DNA of 64,000 nucleotides. Source: Pseudomonas viridiflava. GTDB lineage: Bacteria; Pseudomonadota; Gammaproteobacteria; Pseudomonadales; Pseudomonadaceae. The position numbers and the translations under genes are program-made. This document shows, piece after piece, positions 35,513 to 44,828 of the stretch. Every line of letters begins with the position of its first letter. Within the stretch, counting starts at the first letter, position 1. Below the pieces are notes generated by a model. It was given only the letters and a program-made list of their open reading frames with translations, was not told where the DNA came from and did no database searches. The stretch covers positions 186,001 to 250,000 of the forward strand of contig NZ_UTIQ01000072.1 of the NCBI RefSeq assembly GCF_900582625.1, in the 5' to 3' direction.

Positions 35513-37738
35513 ATGAAATCGTTTGGCAAAATCCTGGGTCTGTTCTTCCTCGGAGTCTTGCTGATCCTCGTGGCGCTGGGCTTTGCCCTCACCCACTTGT
35601 TTGATCCCAACGACTACAAAGACGAAATCCGTCAGATCGCCCGCGACAAGGCCAACCTCGAGCTGACCCTTAACGGCGACATCGGCTGGAGCCTGTTCCC
35701 CTGGCTAGGCCTGGAACTGCACGACGCCACCCTCGCCAGCGCAACCACGCCGAATCAGCCATTTGCCGACCTGCGCATGATCGGCCTGTCGGTGCGCGTA
35801 TTGCCGCTGCTGCGCCGCGAAGTGCAAATGAGCGACATCAAAGTCGACGGCCTCAACCTGACCCTCGCCCGCGACGAACAAGGCCGTGGCAACTGGCAAG
35901 ACATCGGCCGTCCGGCGAAACCGGCCGCACCCGCCGACGCCGGCCAAGCGCCGCAAACAACGCCGCCAGCCAACGAAGGCACGCCAGACACCAAGCCGTC
36001 GCAACCGATGAAACTGGACATCGACAGCCTGACCCTGGCCAACACCCGCATCGACTACAAAGACGCCAAAACCGGCCGCCAATTCAGCGCCGAAGGCATC
36101 GAACTCACCACCGGCGCCATCCGCGAAGGCGCGAACATTCCGCTAAAACTCACCGCCTTCCTCGGCACCAACCAACCGGTACTGCGCGCCAAAACCGAAC
36201 TGGCCGGTGAACTGCGCTTCGACCGCGCCCTCAAGCGCTACCAGTTCGAAGACCTGAAACTCTCGGGGGAAGCGTCGGGCGAGCCGTTGAACGGCAAAAC
36301 CGTCACCTTTGCCGCCCAAGGCCAACTGCTGCTCGACCAAGGCGCCCAAGTCGCCGAATGGAACGGCCTGAAATTCTCGGCAAACCAACTGCGCGCCCTC
36401 GGCGAGCTGAACGTGCGCGAGCTGGACAAAGAGCCGCAACTCACCGGCGGCCTGTCCATCGCCCAATTCAACCTGCGTGAATTCCTCGACGGCATCGGCC
36501 ACCCGGTTCCTGCCAGTGCCGACGCCAATGCCCTGAGCAAAGTCGAGCTGGTCGCCCGCCTGCAAGGCAACGCCAACAGCCTGGCCCTCAACGAGCTGAA
36601 ACTGAAAGTCGACAAAAGCGCCTTCACCGGCAGCCTGGCCGTCACCGACATCGCCAAGCAGGCCTTAAGCGTTCAGCTCAAGGGCGACACGCTCAACCTC
36701 GACAACTACCTGCCGCCGAAAAAGAAAGAAGACGAGCCGCGCAGCAACCGCCAGAACGAAGTCAGCGGCACCCTCGCCAGCGCTGGCCGCGACGGCAACA
36801 GCGACCTGCCCAACCCGCCGAGCCAGCAAGCCTGGAGCGAAGAGCCGGTGCTGCCTATCGACCAACTGCGCAAAGTGACCGCCGACCTCAACGTGGGCCT
36901 GGGCCTGCTCACCGTCGACAAGCTGCCAATCGAAAACGCCAGCATCAAAGCCAACGCCAAAGACGGCCTGCTGACCGTGGAAAACGTGCGCGGCGATCTC
37001 TACAACGGCAACTTCAACGCCACCGCCAGCCTCGATGTGCGCCCGGCTGTGCCGCTGCTGAAAGTGCAAAAACGCATCACCCGCGTGCCGGTGGAAAAAC
37101 TCCTCGCCACGCAAAAAGAAAAACCGCCCGTGCGCGGCCTGCTCGACCTCAACGCCGACTTCAGCACAAGCGGCAACAGCGAAAAAACCTGGATCGAAGG
37201 CCTCAACGGCAACGCCAGCTTTGCCCTTAGCGACGGTGCGCTGATCGACGCCAACCTCGAACAGCAACTGTGCAAAGGCATCGCCACCCTCAACCGCAAG
37301 TCTTTGAGCAGCGAGCCACGCAGCAAAGACACCCCGTTCGAACAACTGGACGGCACCCTCAGCGTGCGCAACGGCGTGGCCAACAACCCCGACCTGAAAG
37401 TGCGCATTCCGGGTCTGCGCGTAAACGGCAACGGCGACATCGACCTGCGCGTGCTGGGCATGGACTACCGCGTGGGCATCATCATCGATGGCGACAAGAG
37501 CGACATGCCCGACCCGGCCTGCGAAGTGAACAAACGCTACGTCGACATCGAATGGCCGCTGCGCTGCCGTGGTCCGCTGGAACTGGGCGCCAAAGCCTGT
37601 CGCCTGGACAAAGACGGCATGGGCAAAGTCGCCGCCAAACTGGCCGGCGACAAACTCAATGAAAAACTCGAAGAGAAGCTCGGCGACAAAGTCAGCCCGG
37701 AACTCAAAGATGCACTCAAGGGCCTGTTCAAACGATGA
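35513..37738 (+). CDS. asmA: AsmA-family outer-membrane lipid-homeostasis protein
   Basis: A 741-residue inner-membrane-anchored periplasmic protein. One N-terminal helix (about 7-27) is followed by the AsmA N-terminal segment ([20 protein letters not shown]) and the C-terminal AsmA domain (about 440-670, ending in the conserved [11 protein letters not shown] region). AsmA-like proteins are long beta-groove bridges that move phospholipids to the outer membrane. A Pro/Ala-rich linker lies at about 140-165, and a Lys/Glu-rich tail ends the protein. The stop overlaps the mutY start by four bases (ATGA). Confidence 0.9.
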   Translation: MKSFGKILGLFFLGVLLILVALGFALTHLFDPNDYKDEIRQIARDKANLELTLNGDIGWSLFPWLGLELHDATLASATTPNQPFADLRMIGLSVRVLPLLRREVQMSDIKVDGLNLTLARDEQGRGNWQDIGRPAKPAAPADAGQAPQTTPPANEGTPDTKPSQPMKLDIDSLTLANTRIDYKDAKTGRQFSAEGIELTTGAIREGANIPLKLTAFLGTNQPVLRAKTELAGELRFDRALKRYQFEDLKLSGEASGEPLNGKTVTFAAQGQLLLDQGAQVAEWNGLKFSANQLRALGELNVRELDKEPQLTGGLSIAQFNLREFLDGIGHPVPASADANALSKVELVARLQGNANSLALNELKLKVDKSAFTGSLAVTDIAKQALSVQLKGDTLNLDNYLPPKKKEDEPRSNRQNEVSGTLASAGRDGNSDLPNPPSQQAWSEEPVLPIDQLRKVTADLNVGLGLLTVDKLPIENASIKANAKDGLLTVENVRGDLYNGNFNATASLDVRPAVPLLKVQKRITRVPVEKLLATQKEKPPVRGLLDLNADFSTSGNSEKTWIEGLNGNASFALSDGALIDANLEQQLCKGIATLNRKSLSSEPRSKDTPFEQLDGTLSVRNGVANNPDLKVRIPGLRVNGNGDIDLRVLGMDYRVGIIIDGDKSDMPDPACEVNKRYVDIEWPLRCRGPLELGAKACRLDKDGMGKVAAKLAGDKLNEKLEEKLGDKVSPELKDALKGLFKR

Positions 37739-38802
37739 ACCCCGAGCAATTCAGTAGCGCGGTACTCGACTGGTACGACCGCCACGGCCGCAAAGACCTG
37801 CCCTGGCAACACAACATCAGCCCATACCGCGTGTGGGTGTCGGAAATCATGCTGCAGCAAACCCAGGTGAGCACCGTGCTGGGCTACTTCGACCGCTTTA
37901 TGGCCGCCCTGCCGACCGTAAAAGCCCTGGCCGAAGCCCCCGAAGACGAAGTGCTGCACCTGTGGACCGGCCTGGGCTACTACACCCGCGCCCGCAACCT
38001 GCAAAAGACCGCGCAAATCGTCATGACCGAGCATGGCGGTGAGTTTCCCCGCAGCGTCGAACAACTCACCGAACTGCCCGGCATCGGCCGCTCGACCGCA
38101 GGCGCAATTGCCAGCCTATCCATGGGCGTGCGCGCGCCGATTCTCGACGGCAACGTCAAACGCGTACTGGCCCGCTACGTCGCCCAAGAGGGCTACCCCG
38201 GCGAGCCGAAAGTGGCCAAACAGCTGTGGGACGTCGCCGAGCGCTTCACCCCGCATGAGCGCGTCAACAACTACACCCAAGCGATGATGGATTTGGGCGC
38301 CACACTCTGCACCCGCAGCAAACCCAGCTGCCTGCTGTGCCCGCTACAAAGCGGCTGCCAAGCGCACATGCTCGGCCTGGAAATTCGCTACCCCATCGCC
38401 AAGCCGCGCAAAACCCTGCCGCAAAAACACACCCTGATGCCGATACTCGCCAACCGCGACGGCGACATTCTGCTCTACCGTCGCCCCTCCACCGGCCTGT
38501 GGGGCGGCCTTTGGAGCCTGCCCGAACTGAGCGAGCCCGCCGCCCTGGAAACCTTCGCCCTCCAACGCGGCCTGACCCTCGGCAGCCGCCGCGAACTGGC
38601 CGGCATCACCCACACCTTCAGCCACTTCCAACTGGCCATCGAACCGTGGCTCATCCACGTCGAGAGCGCCACACCTGGCGTGGCCGAGGCCGACTGGCTC
38701 TGGTATAACCTCGCCACCCCGCCCCGCCTGGGGCTTGCCGCGCCAGTAAAAAAACTACTGAAACGCGCCGCAGACGAATTGAACGCTGGAGAACCGACAT
38801 GA
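37735..38802 (+). CDS. mutY: A/G-specific adenine DNA glycosylase
   Basis: A 355-residue base-excision repair enzyme that removes adenine mispaired with 8-oxoguanine. Catalytic Glu37 ([11 protein letters not shown]), the helix-hairpin-helix ([11 protein letters not shown], 113-123) with Asp138 (ILDGNVKR), and the 4Fe-4S ligands Cys192, Cys199, Cys202 and Cys208 are all present. The C-terminal Nudix-like 8-oxoG recognition domain follows ([17 protein letters not shown]). It is coupled to asmA upstream and yggX downstream by ATGA overlaps, the usual Pseudomonas arrangement. Confidence 0.98.
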   Translation: MNPEQFSSAVLDWYDRHGRKDLPWQHNISPYRVWVSEIMLQQTQVSTVLGYFDRFMAALPTVKALAEAPEDEVLHLWTGLGYYTRARNLQKTAQIVMTEHGGEFPRSVEQLTELPGIGRSTAGAIASLSMGVRAPILDGNVKRVLARYVAQEGYPGEPKVAKQLWDVAERFTPHERVNNYTQAMMDLGATLCTRSKPSCLLCPLQSGCQAHMLGLEIRYPIAKPRKTLPQKHTLMPILANRDGDILLYRRPSTGLWGGLWSLPELSEPAALETFALQRGLTLGSRRELAGITHTFSHFQLAIEPWLIHVESATPGVAEADWLWYNLATPPRLGLAAPVKKLLKRAADELNAGEPT

Positions 38803-39086
38803 CCCGCACCGTACATTGCCGCAAACACAAACAAGACCTGCCGGGTCTCACCCGCCCGCCGTACCCAGGCGCCAAGGGCGAAGACATCTACAACAACGTC
38901 TCCCAGCAAGCCTGGGACGAATGGCAAAAACACCAGACCCTGCTCATCAACGAGCGTCGCCTGAACATGATGAATGCCGAAGACCGCAAATTCCTCCAAG
39001 CCGAGATGGACAAATTCCTCTCCGGCGAGGAATACGCCCAAGCCGAAGGCTACGTCGCGCCTAGCGATTCCGAGAAAAAATCGTAA
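38799..39086 (+). CDS. yggX: Fe(2+)-trafficking protein
   Basis: A 95-residue YggX protein with the conserved Cys7 near the N-terminus ([16 protein letters not shown]) and [14 protein letters not shown]. It protects iron-sulfur clusters from oxidants and helps their repair, including the MutY cluster. Translation is coupled to mutY (ATGA). Confidence 0.97.
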   Translation: MTRTVHCRKHKQDLPGLTRPPYPGAKGEDIYNNVSQQAWDEWQKHQTLLINERRLNMMNAEDRKFLQAEMDKFLSGEEYAQAEGYVAPSDSEKKS

Positions 39087-39122
39087 GCGCCCGGATTAAT
39101 TAAATATTTTTAAAAAAGCGTG

Positions 39123-39151
39123 TTGACAGAGGTGCTTCAAATCCGTCTAAT
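39123..39151 (+). promoter_or_regulatory. tRNA-Phe promoter
   Basis: TTGACA at 39123-39128, a 17-base spacer, and TCTAAT at 39146-39151. The GC-rich discriminator GCGCCCC that follows is typical of stringently controlled stable-RNA promoters. The tRNA starts at 39164. Confidence 0.85.
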
Positions 39152-39163
39152 AGCGCCCCGTTG

Positions 39164-39239
39164 GCCCAGGTAGCTCAGTCGGTAGAGCAGGGGATTGAAA
39201 ATCCCCGTGTCGGCGGTTCGATTCCGTCCCTGGGCACCA
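39164..39239 (+). tRNA. tRNA-Phe (GAA)
   Basis: A 76-base cloverleaf: acceptor GCCCAGG pairs with CCTGGGC, followed by A and an encoded CCA. The anticodon stem GGGGA/TCCCC encloses loop TTGAAAA with anticodon GAA. The D arm (GCTCAGTCGGTAGAGC) and T arm with GTTCGATTC are intact. Confidence 0.98.
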
Positions 39240-39282
39240 TCTTCAAGTTTCCAAGCGCTGTAAAACGCAAATTGGAAACGAC

Positions 39283-39310
39283 AAAAAACCCGCCTAGTGC
39301 GGGTTTTTTA
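39283..39310 (+). terminator. Rho-independent terminator of tRNA-Phe
   Basis: AAAAAACCCGC-CTAGT-GCGGGTTTTTT, a strong GC stem followed by a T run, 44 bases after the tRNA. It is symmetrical and could also stop leftward transcripts. Confidence 0.92.
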
Positions 39311-39378
39311 TTGGGCGGGATTTGGTGTGCATGCCCTTCTCCTCTTAGCGCTATGTCCCGGCAGTAAGCTGTCTTTCA

Positions 39379-40395
39379 ATGACTGTTCGCAACATGACCT
39401 CGTACTCGCCGCAACTCACCATCACACCAACGATGCTCGCTCTGGTAGCTGAAATCGGCGAGCACTTGGGTCGACTCGGCGCGAGGCATGAACTGCAGCT
39501 GAATCCGCAGCAGCGTCGCGCGAATCGCATACGGACCATCCAGGCCTCGCTAGCCATGGAAAACAACACGCTCAGCGTCGAGCAGGTTACCGCTGTGCTC
39601 GAAGGCAAACGCGTTCTGGGCTTGCCCCGAGATATCCAGGAAGTGCGCAACGCCTTCGCCACCTACGAAGCGATGACAGACTGGCTCGCTGACTCCCGCG
39701 AGCACCTATTAAAAGCGCATGCACTGCTAATGCATGGCCTTATCGACGACGCCGGTCAGTTGCGCCAAGGCGGCGTAGGCATCTATCGCGGCGACCGCTT
39801 ACTCCACATGGCCCCACCCGCGAACCGCGTTGGCGAGTTGATCAACCAACTGCTCGGGTGGCTGGGAAAAACAGATCTACACCCGCTGATCGCAAGCTGT
39901 GTTTTCCACTACGAATTTGAGTTCATCCATCCCTTCGCCGATGGCAACGGGAGGATGGGACGACTCTGGCAGACGCTAGTACTCAGCCAATGGCGACCAG
40001 TGCTTGCCTACCTGCCTGTCGAGACGGTTATCCGAGATCAGCAAGACGCGTACTACTCAGCGTTGTCTGCCTCAGACCAAGCTGCAGAAGCGACGTTGTT
40101 TGTTGAATTTATGCTGGGGGCCATCAAAAAGGCATTGACCCAAACCGAGCCCACCGACCCAGTAAGCGAACCAGTAACCGACCCAGTACGACGCCTACTC
40201 GATTTGCTAAAAGAGCACGGCGCGCTCAAGCCTGTGGAGCTGAGAGTGCACTTGGGCCTCACCCACAGACAAACTTTCAGGAGTAACTACCTGGATCCCG
40301 CCCTGGCTGCAGGCCTGGTTGAAATGACGAATCCTTCGTCACCCAACAGTCCAACTCAGCGGTATCAGCTGACGGCTCGCGGGCGGGCGATATAA
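39379..40395 (+). CDS. Fic-family AMP-transferase-like protein with winged-helix tail
   Basis: A 338-residue class-II-type Fic protein. The core HPFADGNGRMGR (residues 184-195) is complete, with catalytic His184 and the anion-hole Asn/Arg. The N-terminal inhibitory motif (S/T)xxxE(G/N) is present as SLAMEN (57-62), so the enzyme should be held inactive until that helix moves. A winged-helix-like domain at about 265-335 (LLKEHGALKPVELRVHLGLT) may bind DNA and regulate. The reaction is AMP transfer to, or removal from, a target hydroxyl; the target is unknown. It is monocistronic, directly after the tRNA-Phe terminator, with its own terminator. Confidence 0.93.
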   Translation: MTVRNMTSYSPQLTITPTMLALVAEIGEHLGRLGARHELQLNPQQRRANRIRTIQASLAMENNTLSVEQVTAVLEGKRVLGLPRDIQEVRNAFATYEAMTDWLADSREHLLKAHALLMHGLIDDAGQLRQGGVGIYRGDRLLHMAPPANRVGELINQLLGWLGKTDLHPLIASCVFHYEFEFIHPFADGNGRMGRLWQTLVLSQWRPVLAYLPVETVIRDQQDAYYSALSASDQAAEATLFVEFMLGAIKKALTQTEPTDPVSEPVTDPVRRLLDLLKEHGALKPVELRVHLGLTHRQTFRSNYLDPALAAGLVEMTNPSSPNSPTQRYQLTARGRAI

Positions 40396-40420
40396 GTCGC
40401 GCCAGCGGCGCGACTTTTAT
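40394..40420 (+). terminator. Rho-independent terminator of fic
   Basis: AAGTCGCGCC-AGC-GGCGCGACTT (40394-40416), a 10-bp perfect stem with a 3-base loop followed by TTAT. The stem begins at the stop codon of the Fic gene. Confidence 0.85.
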
Positions 40421-40569
40421 AACTAGCGTGACGCAGCCCTTGGACTTTCTGGTTTCGAATGCCTTACAGGACGTTCAATCCCGCCGAGATGATCAGAGCT
40501 TGGGGCTCCGGAATTTGTCTCAGCAGTGGCCAGACCATCATCAGAGCGCTGCTACAGCCGGCCCCCCTC

Positions 40570-42993
40570 TCAAAACTCCACCGTCCCCGCCACCTCAACC
40601 TGCCGCGCATCCCCAACCGAAATCAAAAACGCATTGGTCGACGACGAGTAGTAGGTCTTATCAAACATGTTCTTCACGTTGAGTTGCAGCTTCACGTTTT
40701 TGCCGCCGAGTTTGGTGTCGTAGCTGGCGAAGGCGTCGGCGACGGTGTAGTCGGGGAGTGTGAAGGTGTTTTCGGCGTCGCCGGCGCGTTCGCCTACGTA
40801 GCGGGCGCCGGTGCCGAGGCGTAGGCGGTCGCCGCCGAGGATTTGGCCAAGGTCGTAGACGGCGAATAACGAGCCGGTGTGGCGCGCGACGTTGGCCAGG
40901 TCGTTGCCTTGCAATGCCGGGTCTTTGGTGACCCAGGCGTCGAGGTAGGCGTAGGTGCCTATCAGGCTGAGTTGGTCGGTGAGCTGGCCGGTGATGTCCA
41001 GTTCCAGGCCGCGTGAGGTGACGGCGCCGGCGGCGCTGGCGAAGGTGTCGGTGGCACCAGAGGGCGTTCGGTAGGTCTGCGTGACCATGACGTTTTCTTT
41101 GTCGATGGTGAACAGGGCGAGCGTGCCGGTCAGGCGGCCGGGCATGTCGAGTTTCGCGCCCACTTCCCAGGCTTTGCCTTCTTCAGGGTCCAGGCCGTTG
41201 ATGCTGGCGGTGCCGTTCAAGGTGGCGATGGTGGAGTTGGGTTTGAAGGATTCGCTGTAGCCGCCATAAAGCGAAAATTCGTCGTTCCACTGGTACACAA
41301 CGCCTACGCGCGGCAGCCACTTCTGACCGTTGATGTCGGTGTTTTTTACGAAGGGTCGGCCCTTGCCGGCGAGTTGGTCGTAGAGCTGGTAGCGCGCGCC
41401 GCCGACGAGAATCCATTGGTCGTTGAGGTGGATGGAGTCTTGCAGGAACGCGGACTGGCTGTAGACCTTGTCGGTCTGGTCGCTGTCGCTGGCCGACACG
41501 GTGGTGGGCTCGGGCACCTGGCCGTACACCGGGTTCTGGGTGTCGAAGCGCACAGTGGTGGTTTGGCGCAGCAGGTCGGAGCGGAAGATTTTTCGGTATT
41601 CGTGGTCGACGCCGGTGAGCACTTCGTGGCGCAGGCCGCCCAATTCCACGTCGCCGGAAAGGTCGAGGGTGCCGAAGTGTTCGGTGCTGACGGCGCCGCG
41701 CGTGCCGTCCAGGCGCCGCACCAGGCGTGTCGAGCTGCCGGCTGCATAGCCGGTCACGCGCGCTTGGTAGTCGTCGTAGCGGTCGCGGTTGTAGCTGTAG
41801 GCGAAGTGCGTTTTCCAGTCGTCGCTCAGGCGGTGTTCCACGTCGAAAATCGCCAGGTCGGAGCGGCCTTCGGTTTTGTTGTAGGGCTCGTCCAGGCGCT
41901 GTTTGCGCGAGACGTCCAGGGGTTTGGTGCTGCCTTTGGCGAGGATGGTGCCGCGGTCGAACGGGGTGACGTAGTCGCGGTGTTCCCACGACAGGTTCAC
42001 GGTGGTGTCGTCGCCAAACCAGGCGAGCGACGGGGCGATGGTTTTCTCGCGGCTGTTGCCGAAGTTGCGCCAGTAGTCGGCGTCGTCGTAGTCGGCAACC
42101 AGGCGGTAGGCCAGGTTGGTGTCGCCAATGGCGCCGGTGCTGTCGAGCTGGCCGCCGCTGCCGTTTTTGCCATCGCCGTAGGTGGAGCTGCGCGCGGTGA
42201 TGGCGTTGTACGCCTGCAGTTGCGGTTTTTTGCTGACGAGGTTGATCACGCCGCCCGGGTCGAGAATGCCGTACAGCATCGAGGCCGGGCCTTTGAGCAC
42301 TTCCACGCGCTCGACGTTGGCGGTGAAGTTGCGGCCCTGCACGGTGCGCATGCCGTCGCGCAGAATCGAGCCGTCGCGGTTGTCGCCAAAGCCGCGTTTC
42401 ATTACGGCGTCCATGGTGCTGCCGAGCGTGTTGGCCTGGGTGATGCCGCTGACGTTGATCAATGCGTCATCGAGGTTGCGCGGTTGCTGGTCTTGCAGCA
42501 CCTGGCGCGGCACCACGGCGATGGCTTGCGGAATCTCCAGCAAGGGCACTTCGCTGCGCATGATTTTGCTGGTGGGCGGCGGTTGGTAGCTGGTTGCTTG
42601 CTGCGAGCTGGCGTCGATGTTGACGGCGCCCAGATTCATGGCGCCGTCGCTGCTGCGCACCCGCTGCAGGGTGATGGTGCGCGCGTCGCTGTGGCGGAAG
42701 GTGTAGCCGGAACCTTGCAGCAGTTGGCTCAGTGCCTGCTCGGCGCTGAGTTGGCCATTCACGGCGGGCGCTTGCAGGCTGTAGGGCGCGTCGTCGCTGT
42801 AGACCAAGCTCAAGCCGGTGACGCGGCTGAAGGCGCTCAGGGCTTGCGGCAAGGGCTGGGCGCTGATGGCGAAGCTGTAGCGCGTTTGCGTGGCGGCGGG
42901 TGGCGCGTCGGCTGCCTGCACTAGCACAGGCACGCTGGCTGCCAGAAGCAGGGAAAGACCGAGGCCGTGTTTGCCTACCGTTACGTACGTCAT
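40570..42993 (-). CDS. TonB-dependent siderophore receptor with STN domain
   Basis: A 807-residue outer-membrane receptor. Signal peptide (LGLSLLLAASVPVLVQA), then an N-terminal STN signalling domain (about 40-98, FAISAQPLPQALSAFSRVTG), a plug domain (about 145-250, MLYGILDPGGVINLVSKKP) and a 22-strand barrel ending in a C-terminal Phe (VAGTVEF), as required for insertion. The STN domain means it signals through the adjacent FecR to the FecI-type sigma. The ligand is an unknown siderophore. The ATG at 42993 follows AGGTG; a GTG two codons earlier is possible. fecR is 121 bases upstream. Confidence 0.94.
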   Translation of the reverse strand: MTYVTVGKHGLGLSLLLAASVPVLVQAADAPPAATQTRYSFAISAQPLPQALSAFSRVTGLSLVYSDDAPYSLQAPAVNGQLSAEQALSQLLQGSGYTFRHSDARTITLQRVRSSDGAMNLGAVNIDASSQQATSYQPPPTSKIMRSEVPLLEIPQAIAVVPRQVLQDQQPRNLDDALINVSGITQANTLGSTMDAVMKRGFGDNRDGSILRDGMRTVQGRNFTANVERVEVLKGPASMLYGILDPGGVINLVSKKPQLQAYNAITARSSTYGDGKNGSGGQLDSTGAIGDTNLAYRLVADYDDADYWRNFGNSREKTIAPSLAWFGDDTTVNLSWEHRDYVTPFDRGTILAKGSTKPLDVSRKQRLDEPYNKTEGRSDLAIFDVEHRLSDDWKTHFAYSYNRDRYDDYQARVTGYAAGSSTRLVRRLDGTRGAVSTEHFGTLDLSGDVELGGLRHEVLTGVDHEYRKIFRSDLLRQTTTVRFDTQNPVYGQVPEPTTVSASDSDQTDKVYSQSAFLQDSIHLNDQWILVGGARYQLYDQLAGKGRPFVKNTDINGQKWLPRVGVVYQWNDEFSLYGGYSESFKPNSTIATLNGTASINGLDPEEGKAWEVGAKLDMPGRLTGTLALFTIDKENVMVTQTYRTPSGATDTFASAAGAVTSRGLELDITGQLTDQLSLIGTYAYLDAWVTKDPALQGNDLANVARHTGSLFAVYDLGQILGGDRLRLGTGARYVGERAGDAENTFTLPDYTVADAFASYDTKLGGKNVKLQLNVKNMFDKTYYSSSTNAFLISVGDARQVEVAGTVEF

Positions 42994-43068
42994 GAGCACC
43001 TAATCCGTGAAAGTGACCCGACACCGGGCTTTCTGCGATCAATTCGCAATTACATGCACTACACGGAT

Positions 43069-43096
43069 GCCGACGGGCATTACCTCACCCGTCGGC
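43069..43096 (-). promoter_or_regulatory. 9-bp hairpin in the fecR-receptor gap
   Basis: GCCGACGGG (43069-43077) pairs with CCCGTCGGC (43088-43096) around a 10-base loop, with no T tract after it. It lies just after the FecR stop. It may be a processing or attenuation stem between the regulator and receptor messages. Confidence 0.5.
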
Positions 43097-43114
43097 TGAA
43101 ATTATTTTTCTCGC

Positions 43115-44113
43115 CTACCGCAACAGCGTCAGCCCCAGCACGGTTTGACGCTGGAAGCCGACCACGCTGGCGAGCGAGTCGAGCACTTTTTCCGGGTCTT
43201 GGCTGGGGAAGCTGCCGCTGATGCGTTGCTGGCCGAGGGCCGGGTTGAGCAGCATGATGCGGTTGGGGCTGTAACGCTGCACGTCGTCGAGCACGTCGCT
43301 GAGCGGGGTTTGGTAGAAGGTCAGCCAGCCCTGACGCCAGGCCAGGCTGGCGTCGCTGTCGACGCCGTGTACGTCGCCGGCCTGCCCGTGTTGGTAGCTC
43401 ACTTGCTGATTGGCGCTGAGCACCTGGGCGGTGTCGCCGGGCTGCGCGGTAACGCCGACGCGGCCGGACTGCACCGTCACCTGGGCGCCCTGCTCTTGCA
43501 GGCGCACTTCGAATTGCGTGCCGAGCACCTGCGCTTCGCCATCGGCCGCGCTGACGACGAAGGGCTGGCCGGTGTGGCTGACATGGAAATACGCCGCGCC
43601 ACGCAGCAGCTCGATACGCCGTTGCTGGTCGGTAAAACGCACCTGCACGGCGCTGTCGGCGTCCAGCAAAACCACGGTCTGATCGGCCAGGGTGATTTGC
43701 CGCAATTGCCCCGGCGCCGAAACGTAGTCGGCACGCACCGAGTCCAGCCACCGTTGCGGCTGCCAGCCCAGCAGGCCGAGCATCAGCAACACGCTGGCGG
43801 CGCTGGCGAGCGAGCCCAGCCACCAACGGCTTGCCCGGGCACGCGGCGGTGCGTCCATGGCGCGCAAGTAGTGCGCCAGCGCCGCCGCTTCTTCGGCGGC
43901 CATGCGCTGCGCCGGTTGCTCGGTGGCGGCCCATAGCGCTTGCACATTGGCGTAGGCCTGCACGTGGGCGGGCTCGGCGTAAAGCCACCGGTCAAAGGCC
44001 GCACGCTCGGCTGCACTGGGCTGCGCAAGCAGGCGCTGGTGCCAGCTCAGGGCCACTTGGTCGGGCGATGGCGCGTCGTCGGCAACAACGCGCAGCGGGT
44101 GTGAACGGCTCAT
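43115..44113 (-). CDS. FecR-family anti-sigma/transmembrane sensor
   Basis: A 332-residue inner-membrane regulator. The N-terminal cytoplasmic anti-sigma segment (WHQRLLAQPSAAERAAFDRW) leads to one membrane helix (about 98-118) and a periplasmic FecR domain (about 125-235, DYVSAPGQLRQITLADQTVV), with the C-terminal STN-contact part after it. The protein normally both inhibits and activates its sigma partner. Its ATG overlaps the sigma gene stop (ATGA), and it precedes the receptor gene, giving the classic sigma-FecR-receptor order. Confidence 0.92.
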   Translation of the reverse strand: MSRSHPLRVVADDAPSPDQVALSWHQRLLAQPSAAERAAFDRWLYAEPAHVQAYANVQALWAATEQPAQRMAAEEAAALAHYLRAMDAPPRARASRWWLGSLASAASVLLMLGLLGWQPQRWLDSVRADYVSAPGQLRQITLADQTVVLLDADSAVQVRFTDQQRRIELLRGAAYFHVSHTGQPFVVSAADGEAQVLGTQFEVRLQEQGAQVTVQSGRVGVTAQPGDTAQVLSANQQVSYQHGQAGDVHGVDSDASLAWRQGWLTFYQTPLSDVLDDVQRYSPNRIMLLNPALGQQRISGSFPSQDPEKVLDSLASVVGFQRQTVLGLTLLR

Positions 44114-44667
44114 GGGGCGGGCGACTCCAGGCTCGCCTTGCAGGCGTCGAGGGCGCGCATCATATGTTTTTCCACGGCACTCTGGGACACCTGCATAGCT
44201 TTGGCGATTTCACCGTAGGTGCGCCCGTGCACGCGGTTAAGCAGGAAAATATGCCGCGTGCGCTCAGGCAAGGCACGCAACGCGAGGTCGACCTGGCGCA
44301 GGTCGTAGCTGGCGTCCAGGGCGGTTTCCGGCGGGCTGGGTTCGGCCAGTTGCTCGGCCAGCAGGCCGGTTTCGTTGCGGGTGCGCGAGGTTTCGCTGCG
44401 CAGGTGGTCGATGGCCATGTTGCGCGCCGAGCGCAGCAGGTAGGTGCTGAGTTCCTCCACCTGAACGTGCGGACGCCGCCAAAAGCGCAAGAACAAGTCC
44501 TGCACCAGGTCGGCCGCCGTGGCGCGGCAACCGACGCGGCGGCTGACCAATGCTTCCATCCGCGAGCGTTCGGACAAAAACACCCTTAGAAAATCCGCAC
44601 GCAGCGCCGGCTCAGCCGTAAGCGGCGCAGCTGGGTGCGGATCGTGTTGGGAAATGGGGTCGGCCAT
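44110..44667 (-). CDS. ECF sigma factor, FecI-like
   Basis: A 185-residue ECF sigma factor with region 2 (DLVQDLFLRFWRR, LLRSARNMAIDHLRS) and region 4 (RVHGRTYGEIAKAMQVSQSA). It should transcribe the receptor gene when the siderophore-loaded receptor signals through FecR. The start at 44667 lies about 35 bases from a Fur-like sequence, consistent with iron repression. It leads the cluster with the FecR-like and TonB-receptor genes. Confidence 0.93.
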   Translation of the reverse strand: MADPISQHDPHPAAPLTAEPALRADFLRVFLSERSRMEALVSRRVGCRATAADLVQDLFLRFWRRPHVQVEELSTYLLRSARNMAIDHLRSETSRTRNETGLLAEQLAEPSPPETALDASYDLRQVDLALRALPERTRHIFLLNRVHGRTYGEIAKAMQVSQSAVEKHMMRALDACKASLESPAP

Positions 44668-44700
44668 GCGAGCGGGAATATCGCGCGATCAGAATAATGC

Positions 44701-44719
44701 GCAAATGATAATGCCTTGC
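44701..44719 (-). promoter_or_regulatory. Fur-box-like site upstream of fecI
   Basis: GCAAATGATAATGCCTTGC matches the 19-bp Fur consensus at 12 positions, including an unbroken AATGATAAT. It lies 34 bases upstream of the sigma start on the minus strand, where Fur would block the promoter. Confidence 0.55.
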
Positions 44720-44828
44720 ATTAAAGCCCGATAGTGGGGCTGGTCGGATACCATCGCCAAGGCCAATAGAGGGCCCCGTTGCGATGCCGCATAATGGCCG
44801 CCGTTTTCGCCCGCCCAGGAATCGCACC

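Noticed and set aside
39164..40420. Integrated element with att repeats at tRNA-Phe
   Set aside because: I see no repeat of the tRNA 3' end within the following few kb and no integrase gene, so an integrative element is not supported; only the Fic gene itself is noted.
40459..40824. 121-residue plus-strand frame after fic
   Set aside because: It overlaps the receptor gene on the other strand. The first 34 codons are outside that gene but match no family I know.
41374..42924. 516-residue plus-strand open frame
   Set aside because: Antisense to the TonB receptor gene; the translation is a Val/Ala/Gly-rich shadow of the receptor codons.
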